From: DATLCI01 sp046714215 | GTDB lineage: Bacteria > Acidobacteriota > Terriglobia > Terriglobales > Acidobacteriaceae | Assembly (NCBI GenBank): GCA_046714215.1 | Contig: JBKKBM010000225.1 | Coordinates: 1-5,288 of the forward strand | Direction: 5' to 3' | DNA length: 5,288 nt | In this document: piece by piece, positions 1 through 3,633 of the stretch | How positions within the stretch are numbered: the stretch's first letter is position 1 | How the letters are laid out: the number at the start of each line of letters is the position of its first letter | Made by a program: the position numbers and the translations under genes | Notes under the pieces: generated by a model | Database searches by the model: none | The model's input: the letters and a program-made list of their open reading frames with translations, nothing else | Told to the model about the DNA's origin: nothing

Positions 1-1821
1 AAGTTGGGCCGCGTCTCCAATGCCAAAGGCGAGTACCTGGCCGCAACCGTAGAGAAGAAGGGACGCGCCGCGGCGGAAGTCTTGAGCGAGGCGTTGCCGA
101 AAGAGATCGCCGCAATCTATTGGGCGAAGAACATGTACTGGCGTGGTGGGAAACTGGAGCGCTTTGTGCGGCCCGTGCGTTGGATGGTGGCGCTGTTTGA
201 CGGGAAAGAAGTGGCGATCGAGTTCGGCGGCGTGAAGTCCGGGGCGTCGAGCCGGGGACATCGCGTGCTGGGCGCGGGCGAAGTGAAGGTGAAGTCGCCG
301 GGCGATTATGTCGAGGCTCTGAACCGGGCGAAGGTGGTGGCGTCACCCGCAGACCGTGAGCAGATCATCCGCAAGGCTCTCGATGCGGCCACACGGACGA
401 TTCCCGGTGCGCGCTGGCGCGAAGACGCGGAGTTGCTGAAGACGGTGGTCAACCTGACGGAGTTTCCGTCGGTCATTATCGGAAGCTTTGACAAGAGCTA
501 CCTCACTCTTCCCGAAGAGGTGCTGGTCACGGTGATGCGTGACCACCAGAAATATTTCGCGGTGGAAGAGGCCGAAGGCAAACTTACTCCCTACTTCTTG
601 GCTGTGCTGAACACCGATGGCGACCCCGAGGGGCTGATCCGTCATGGCAATGAGCGGGTGCTGCGCGCGCGCTTCAACGACGCGCGATTCTTCTGGGACA
701 CCGACCAGAAAGTCCCGTTGCGCGACCGCGTGGAGAAGCTGAAGAATGTGACGTTCCAGAAAGACCTGGGGAGTTATTACGACAAGGCCAATCGCATCTC
801 GCACCTGGTGACGATCGGGGGCGCGGACCTGGATTCGCCCAATCGGAAGATCAATCGCAATGCGTTGTATGAGGCGGCTTGGCTGGCGAAGGCGGACCTG
901 ACGACGGAGTTGGTGAAAGAGTTTACCGAGTTGCAAGGGATCGTAGGCGGACTGTATGCGCGGGCACAGGGGATGAAGCCGGCGATCGCGGACGCGATTT
1001 ACGATCACTACAAACCGGAATCGATGGAGGACGCGGCGCCGAAGACGCTGGAGTCAGCGGTGCTGTCGCTGGCCGATAAGGCGGACACCATCGCGGGAAT
1101 GTTTGCGCTGGGATTGCAACCGACGGGGTCGAAGGATCCATTCGCGCTGCGGCGGCAGGCGAATGGCATTGTGAAGACGATCGTGGAGCATGACCTGCCC
1201 GTGGACTTGATGGTGATGATGCAGTTGGCGCTGGTGGGATACAAAGGCTCTGAGGCGGAGAAGAAATTCAAAGATCTGGACAAGTTCACGCCGGCGCTGC
1301 AGGCATTTTTCCGCGAGCGTCAGGAATTCTATCTGCGAGAAGTCTGTGGCATCGCGTATGACGTAGCCAACGCGGTGCTGGCGGCGGGGGCCGAGCGTCC
1401 GGCGGACGTGGTGGCGCGGGCGAAAGCTGTAAGTGAAGTTCGTGGCTCGGCGGACTTCGATTCCATCTCGGTGGCGTTCAAGCGGATCAAGAACATCCTG
1501 CGCCAGGCGCGTGAGGCGGGCAAGCCGCCCGCGGCCGAGTTCACCGCTGCCGCAGCGGCGGATCCAGCCGAAAAAGCGTTGTCGGAGTTGGCGGCGAAGA
1601 CGGCGCCGGTGGTGGCCGACCTGCGCAAGCACCATAAATATGGAGCGGCGCTGGCGGAGATCGCCAAACTGCGTCCGGCGCTGGATACGTTCTTCGACAA
1701 AGTGATGGTGATGGTCGACGACGAAGCCGTGCGCTCGAACCGGCTGGCGCTGCTGGAAAAAGTGTTGCTGGATTTTTCAACGATCGCAGATTTTTCCGAG
1801 ATCGTGGGTAAGAATTTGTAA
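1..1821 (+). CDS. glyS: Glycyl-tRNA synthetase beta subunit, 5'-truncated by window edge
   Basis: This is the beta chain of the heterotetrameric (alpha2-beta2) bacterial glycyl-tRNA synthetase, which charges tRNA-Gly with glycine in the cytoplasm. The alpha chain holds the class II catalytic core; the beta chain mainly binds tRNA. The reading frame is open from base 1 (606 codons, TAA at 1819-1821). The TTG at 4 is internal and is not a start. By recalled alignment with E. coli GlyS, where the DKGEW segment lies near residue 111, about 100 N-terminal residues lie outside the window. Visible family signatures, numbered from the first visible codon: FVRPVRWMVAL near 54, SRGHRVLG near 83, DHQKYF at 181-186 (HD-like region), FTELQGIVGGLYA near 306, LADKADT at 357-363, PTGSKDPFALRR at 374-385, and the C-terminal FFDKVMVMVDDE that closes the DALR-type anticodon-binding region. 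The frame is intact with no internal stop. glyQ would be expected upstream but cannot be seen. Confidence 0.97.
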   Translation, partial: KLGRVSNAKGEYLAATVEKKGRAAAEVLSEALPKEIAAIYWAKNMYWRGGKLERFVRPVRWMVALFDGKEVAIEFGGVKSGASSRGHRVLGAGEVKVKSPGDYVEALNRAKVVASPADREQIIRKALDAATRTIPGARWREDAELLKTVVNLTEFPSVIIGSFDKSYLTLPEEVLVTVMRDHQKYFAVEEAEGKLTPYFLAVLNTDGDPEGLIRHGNERVLRARFNDARFFWDTDQKVPLRDRVEKLKNVTFQKDLGSYYDKANRISHLVTIGGADLDSPNRKINRNALYEAAWLAKADLTTELVKEFTELQGIVGGLYARAQGMKPAIADAIYDHYKPESMEDAAPKTLESAVLSLADKADTIAGMFALGLQPTGSKDPFALRRQANGIVKTIVEHDLPVDLMVMMQLALVGYKGSEAEKKFKDLDKFTPALQAFFRERQEFYLREVCGIAYDVANAVLAAGAERPADVVARAKAVSEVRGSADFDSISVAFKRIKNILRQAREAGKPPAAEFTAAAAADPAEKALSELAAKTAPVVADLRKHHKYGAALAEIAKLRPALDTFFDKVMVMVDDEAVRSNRLALLEKVLLDFSTIADFSEIVGKNL

Positions 1822-1847
1822 TTTGGTAATGGGGTAATTTGTAATTG
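1813..1847. repeat. GTAATT-type interspersed repeat, first cluster, overlapping the glyS stop
   Basis: The AT-rich unit AATTTGTAATT occurs at 1813-1823 and again at 1836-1846, a 23-bp period. The first copy covers the last two glyS sense codons (AAT TTG) and the TAA stop. The longer form GGTAATTTGTAATTG at 1833-1847 recurs downstream with one mismatch at 1906-1920. The AT-richness contrasts sharply with the GC-rich glyS. I recall similar strings between genes of soil bacteria including Acidobacteriota, but cannot confirm this here. Confidence 0.7.
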
Positions 1848-1865
1848 AAAACCAAGAGCATGATT

Positions 1866-1892
1866 CACCACAGAGGCACAGAGACACAGAGG
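1866..1892. repeat. CACAGAG tandem interspersed repeat
   Basis: Three copies of CACAGAG start at 1869, 1877 and 1885 with an 8-bp period, within the string CACCACAGAGGCACAGAG and its continuation. From memory, this kind of string recurs between genes in many environmental bacterial genomes. Here it lies between two convergent genes and overlaps no convincing reading frame. Its function is unknown. Confidence 0.65.
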
Positions 1893-1905
1893 AAGCCAAG
1901 GAATT

Positions 1906-1920
1906 GGTAATTCGTAATTG
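1906..1920. repeat. GTAATT-type interspersed repeat, second copy
   Basis: GGTAATTCGTAATTG matches the copy at 1833-1847 at 14 of 15 positions. The two copies bracket the CACAGAG repeat, so the whole 1813-1920 block may be one composite element. Confidence 0.65.
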
Positions 1921-1941
1921 GGGAAGCCGCACCTTTCAAAG

Positions 1942-1978
1942 CGCTGCGGGGGCTAAAGCCGAATAATCGAGCGCAGCG
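1942..1978. repeat. Imperfect hairpin with GGCTAAAGCC core
   Basis: CGCTGCG (1942-1948) is perfectly complementary to CGCAGCG (1972-1978), and a small inner palindrome GGCTAAAGCC lies at 1951-1960. No T-run follows on either strand, so it does not look like a classical intrinsic terminator. The GGGGGCTAAAGCC string resembles intergenic repeats I recall from acidobacterial genomes; that link is inference. Confidence 0.45.
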
Positions 1979-1983
1979 GAAAC

Positions 1984-2001
1984 GCACGGGTGAACCCGTG
2001 C
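1984..2001. repeat. Perfect 7-bp hairpin between convergent genes
   Basis: GCACGGG (1984-1990) and CCCGTGC (1995-2001) form a perfect stem closed by a TGAA loop. It lies between the ends of glyS and the minus-strand gene and could slow polymerase from either side. There is no T-tract on either strand, so I call it a structured intergenic repeat rather than a terminator. The wider gap 1822-2022 holds no gene I can support. Confidence 0.5.
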
Positions 2002-2022
2002 TGTACCCGCGTAAGGTCCTGG

Positions 2023-2625
2023 TTACTGCACCTTTTGCAACTTAGAGATGAGTTTCTGTGCCAGGTTGCTGTCGCCCTCTGACCAGAGCAGGCGTCCACT
2101 GATCCCGCAATTCTGTTCTATACCGTGAATGAAGGCGACCAGCCGCTGGACGTTGGATTTCACCCGCACCTCGACCTCAGGGATGAAGGCAACTTCCTCG
2201 TGGAGGAAGGGCGTGTCGAGGCCGAAGTCGACCTGGATGTGTCCGTCCTGCTGATGGGTGCCGTCGTCGAAATCGGTGCCGAAGGCGATGAACTTCACCG
2301 ACTGCGCGCGCAGGGCCCAGGTCTCATCGAGGTCGCCCTGCTGCTCCGGAATGTGGAGGTCCCAGAAAGCTTCGATCTGGTAGGCATTGTCAGAGTGGAG
2401 GAACTCTTCCGCCATCTGGAGGGCGATCTGGGGATCGGTGCCGTAGTCGAAAGTCTGCTCGATGAGCGCGGGCTCCTGCCAGGCGAGGGCGTGGACGGAC
2501 ATATAGGCGATGCCGGGGCGCTGCACGGAAAAAGGGAATTGCTGCAGGACGGAGTGGAGCCGGGGAAGCATCTCGGCTGCCGCGAAGCTGGGGAACCAGA
2601 GGTTGAGATAGAGTTGGTCGGCCAT
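2023..2625 (-). CDS. Conserved-looking hypothetical protein, 200 aa, function unknown
   Basis: The gene reads leftward from ATG (2625-2623) to TAA (2025-2023) and gives 200 residues starting MADQLYLNLWFPSF. I do not recognise the family. The protein is soluble, with no signal peptide or membrane segment. It is acidic and aromatic, with a DFDDGTHQQDGHIQVDFG stretch near residues 126-143 and a basic end (AQKLISKLQKVQ). The mix of residues looks like a real folded protein. The frame stays open upstream to an ATG at 2814, but I reject that 263-residue form: the extra 63 residues are rich in Arg/Pro/His and would run across the divergent control region. The chosen start has AAGG (2634-2637 on the complement) 8 nt upstream. 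The gene converges with glyS and diverges from the STAS gene. Alternatives cannot be ranked without a homology search. Confidence 0.8.
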   Translation of the reverse strand: MADQLYLNLWFPSFAAAEMLPRLHSVLQQFPFSVQRPGIAYMSVHALAWQEPALIEQTFDYGTDPQIALQMAEEFLHSDNAYQIEAFWDLHIPEQQGDLDETWALRAQSVKFIAFGTDFDDGTHQQDGHIQVDFGLDTPFLHEEVAFIPEVEVRVKSNVQRLVAFIHGIEQNCGISGRLLWSEGDSNLAQKLISKLQKVQ

Positions 2626-2639
2626 AAGCGCAGCCTTGT

Positions 2640-2669
2640 ATTGTAAATAATGGTGATTGTAAATAATGG
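2640..2669. promoter_or_regulatory. 14-bp direct repeat in the divergent control region; possible operator or minus-strand promoter
   Basis: ATTGTAAATAATGG occurs perfectly at 2640-2653 and 2656-2669, with a 16-bp period. On the minus strand each copy contains TACAAT, a 5/6 match to a -10 box. The outer copy (complement of 2656-2661) would start transcription about 25 nt before the 200-residue gene; the inner copy would cut into its ribosome binding site. No clear -35 box accompanies either. Paired sites near a start codon fit an operator, but the 16-bp spacing is 1.5 helical turns rather than a whole number, so this stays an inference. Confidence 0.4.
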
Positions 2670-2674
2670 CGGGG

Positions 2675-2714
2675 GGACGACGGGGAATAGGAACGACAGC
2701 GTCCGTCCTTTTTT
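2675..2714 (+). terminator. Terminator-like hairpin upstream of the STAS gene
   Basis: GGACGAC (2675-2681) pairs with GTCCGTCC (2701-2708) to form 7 base pairs with one bulged C (2704) and a 19-nt loop. Six T residues follow at 2709-2714. The shape fits an intrinsic terminator reading rightward, but no plus-strand gene precedes it. It could stop transcripts antisense to the 200-residue gene, shield the STAS gene, or be chance. Confidence 0.3.
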
Positions 2715-2750
2715 GCACCATTTTGCTGCAGCGACGCGGGCGGGAGAGTG

Positions 2751-2756
2751 TATGAT
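2751..2756 (+). promoter_or_regulatory. Possible -10 box for the STAS gene
   Basis: TATGAT matches the sigma-70 -10 consensus at 5 of 6 positions and lies 70 nt before the STAS start. There is no good -35 box at normal spacing: TTGCTG at 2723-2728 is 22 nt away. The call is weak, and an alternative sigma factor is possible. Confidence 0.3.
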
Positions 2757-2826
2757 GCGCTGCAACAATCGACCCAATCCATGACCGGCGCCGGCAGTCG
2801 TCGGACGCAACCATCGAGGAGCAGGT

Positions 2827-3168
2827 ATGCCAGCTTTCCTAAGGAAAGAGGGGAATGTCGTGATCGTCGACCTTCAGGGCCGCATGGCCATGGGGGAAGT
2901 GGAGGAGTTTCGGGCGAAGTGGTCAGAGGCGATCGCGACCGGGTCAAAGCAACTCATCATTAACCTGTCGCGGGTGACGATGATGGATTCGTCAGGGATC
3001 GGGACGATGATCCGATGCCACTCAGCGATGAGCGCCAGTGGAGGAACGATCCGCGTAGTGGGCGCCAACACCACGGTGCGCCAGGCGTTCAAGGTGACGC
3101 GGCTGGACAAAGTCTTCGCATTTTATGACGACGAAGCGAGCGCGCTGGCGGCAGGGGCGTCGGCGTAG
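2827..3168 (+). CDS. STAS-domain protein, anti-sigma factor antagonist type
   Basis: The 113-residue protein is a single STAS domain, the fold of SpoIIAA/RsbV. Such proteins bind an anti-sigma-factor kinase (SpoIIAB/RsbW type) when unphosphorylated and so free a sigma factor; some relatives act in other partner-switching or sensory complexes. Visible support: the opening beta strands (NVVIVDLQGRM, residues 10-20), the LIINLSRVTMMDSSGIGTMI core (43-62), and the GGTIRVVGAN strand in the second half. The DSSG motif sits at 54-57; Ser55 aligns by motif with the phosphorylated Ser58 of SpoIIAA, so phospho-regulation is plausible. The ATG has a strong GAGGAG (2816-2821) with a 5-nt spacer, and the stop is TAG. 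The length is typical. No cognate kinase, phosphatase or sigma gene is in the window, so the partner is unknown. Probably monocistronic, with a possible terminator just downstream. Confidence 0.93.
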   Translation: MPAFLRKEGNVVIVDLQGRMAMGEVEEFRAKWSEAIATGSKQLIINLSRVTMMDSSGIGTMIRCHSAMSASGGTIRVVGANTTVRQAFKVTRLDKVFAFYDDEASALAAGASA

Positions 3169-3184
3169 GGTGCGGCGCACTTCC

Positions 3185-3221
3185 GAGCGCAATGCAGATA
3201 CTTCGATGCCGCTCCGTTTTT
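3185..3221 (+). terminator. Probable intrinsic terminator of the STAS gene
   Basis: GAGCGCA (3185-3191) pairs with TGCCGCTC (3207-3214) with one bulged C, and a five-T run follows at 3217-3221. It begins 17 nt after the STAS stop codon. The stem is short and the loop long (15 nt), so efficiency may be modest. The last T residues are shared with the -35 box of the tRNA promoter. Confidence 0.4.
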
Positions 3222-3249
3222 GACACTGTTACGAAGCCACTGTTAGCAT
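3220..3249 (+). promoter_or_regulatory. Sigma-70-type promoter of the tRNA-Glu gene
   Basis: A perfect TTGACA -35 box (3220-3225) is followed after 18 nt by TAGCAT (3244-3249, 4/6 match to TATAAT). Transcription would start near 3256, about 36 nt before the mature tRNA. The octamer CACTGTTA appears at 3224-3231 and 3238-3245, overlapping both boxes. No G+C-rich discriminator is obvious. Confidence 0.65.
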
Positions 3250-3253
3250 AGAG

Positions 3254-3270
3254 GTGTCAGTTAGCGACAC
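3254..3270 (+). other. Small hairpin in the tRNA-Glu leader
   Basis: GTGTC (3254-3258) and GACAC (3266-3270) form a 5-bp stem with a 7-nt loop, right at the predicted transcript start. It could shape the pre-tRNA 5' leader removed by RNase P. A stem this short may be chance. Confidence 0.3.
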
Positions 3271-3291
3271 TTCCCGCCTGTTTCACTCAGC

Positions 3292-3369
3292 GTCCCCGTC
3301 GTCTAGCCCGGCCTAGGACACCGCCCTTTCACGGCGATAACACGGGTTCGAATCCCGTCGGGGACGCCA
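3292..3369 (+). tRNA. tRNA-Glu (anticodon UUC), CCA encoded
   Basis: All arms can be folded by eye. The acceptor stem pairs GTCCCCG (3292-3298) with CGGGGAC (3359-3365), followed by discriminator G3366 and an encoded CCA (3367-3369). The D stem begins GTCT at 3301. The anticodon loop CTTTCAC (3326-3332) places TTC at 3328-3330, which reads GAA/GAG glutamate codons. The T arm is ACGGG-TTCGAAT-CCCGT (3342-3358). The sequence closely resembles E. coli tRNA-Glu, with two extra nucleotides in the D loop. The outermost anticodon-stem pair (27:43) is C3321 opposite A3337, a mismatch where E. coli has C-G. The gene has its own promoter and appears to be a single-tRNA unit. Besides protein synthesis, Glu-tRNA can feed tetrapyrrole synthesis in bacteria with the C5 pathway. 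Confidence 0.97.
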
Positions 3370-3401
3370 AATCTAAAGCATTTAAATCAATCCGCAGTCT
3401 A

Positions 3402-3450
3402 GCCGCTGTTTTCCCATAAAGTCCTCGATTCCAGGGGAAAGAGAAGCGGC
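3402..3450. repeat. Long imperfect inverted repeat downstream of tRNA-Glu
   Basis: GCCGCT (3402-3407) pairs with AGCGGC (3445-3450), and TTTCCC (3410-3415) with GGGAAA (3435-3440), separated by a small internal loop and closed by a 19-nt loop. No T-run follows on either strand. It may help end tRNA transcription or give a structured 3' trailer; the role is inferred. Confidence 0.35.
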
Positions 3451-3453
3451 CGC

Positions 3454-3481
3454 ATGACAAGGTCGCGGGTTTCGATATATC
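3454..3481 (+). promoter_or_regulatory. Possible promoter of the cyclase gene
   Basis: ATGACA (3454-3459, 5/6 match to a -35 box) is followed after 16 nt by TATATC (3476-3481, 4/6 match to a -10 box). Transcription would begin near 3488 and give a leader of about 145 nt before the ATG at 3634. The same ATG at 3454 is also a possible upstream start codon for the cyclase frame, so the two readings compete. Confidence 0.3.
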
Positions 3482-3539
3482 CTCCCGCCTGGCCGGGTGG
3501 GTCCATACTTACGCTCTGCCACGCCTGCATATCAGCCCA

Positions 3540-3562
3540 GGGGACAGCACTGAGGAGTCCCC
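3540..3562. repeat. Perfect 6-bp inverted repeat in the cyclase leader
   Basis: GGGGAC (3540-3545) and GTCCCC (3557-3562) are perfect complements separated by 11 nt. If transcription starts near 3488 this would form a hairpin in the 5' leader. Nothing else in 3370-3633 could be assigned. Confidence 0.3.
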
Positions 3563-3633
3563 CGCCGGTCGTTGATCGCAAGCGCAACAGCCGCACGCCC
3601 TATCGCGGTGCGACCGTGGGGACACCGACAGCT

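Noticed and set aside
343..1008. Minus-strand open frame of 221 residues inside glyS
   Set aside because: It lies wholly opposite the highly conserved glyS frame and is a His/Arg/Gln-rich antisense shadow of a GC-rich gene.
1054..1871. Several minus-strand open frames opposite the 3' half of glyS
   Set aside because: They have low-complexity Ser/Arg/Ala composition, mutual overlap in different frames and no recognisable domain; all are shadows.
1866..1892. CRISPR-like array at the CACAGAG repeats
   Set aside because: The units are 7 bp with 1-bp spacing; no spacer structure and no cas genes.
2125..2646. Plus-strand frame of 173 residues opposite the 200-residue gene
   Set aside because: Its Glu/Val/Leu/Gly-rich make-up is typical of an antisense mirror frame, and the minus-strand protein has more natural composition and a ribosome binding site. 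Not fully excludable without homology.
2626..2814. Upstream ATG (2814) giving a 263-residue form of the minus-strand gene
   Set aside because: The added 63 residues are Arg/Pro/His-rich and would cover the divergent promoters; the ATG at 2625 has an AAGG site.
2748..2963. Plus-strand frame of 71 residues overlapping the STAS start
   Set aside because: It runs out of frame across the clear STAS gene and has Arg/Gly/Ser-rich composition.
3292..3562. Integration site at the tRNA-Glu 3' end
   Set aside because: No direct repeat of the tRNA 3' end, integrase or phage gene is visible. GGGGAC at 3540 repeats only six bases of the acceptor stem.
3399..3596. Minus-strand frame of 65 residues between the tRNA and the cyclase
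   Set aside because: There is no convincing ribosome binding site or domain, and it overlaps an inverted repeat and a possible promoter.
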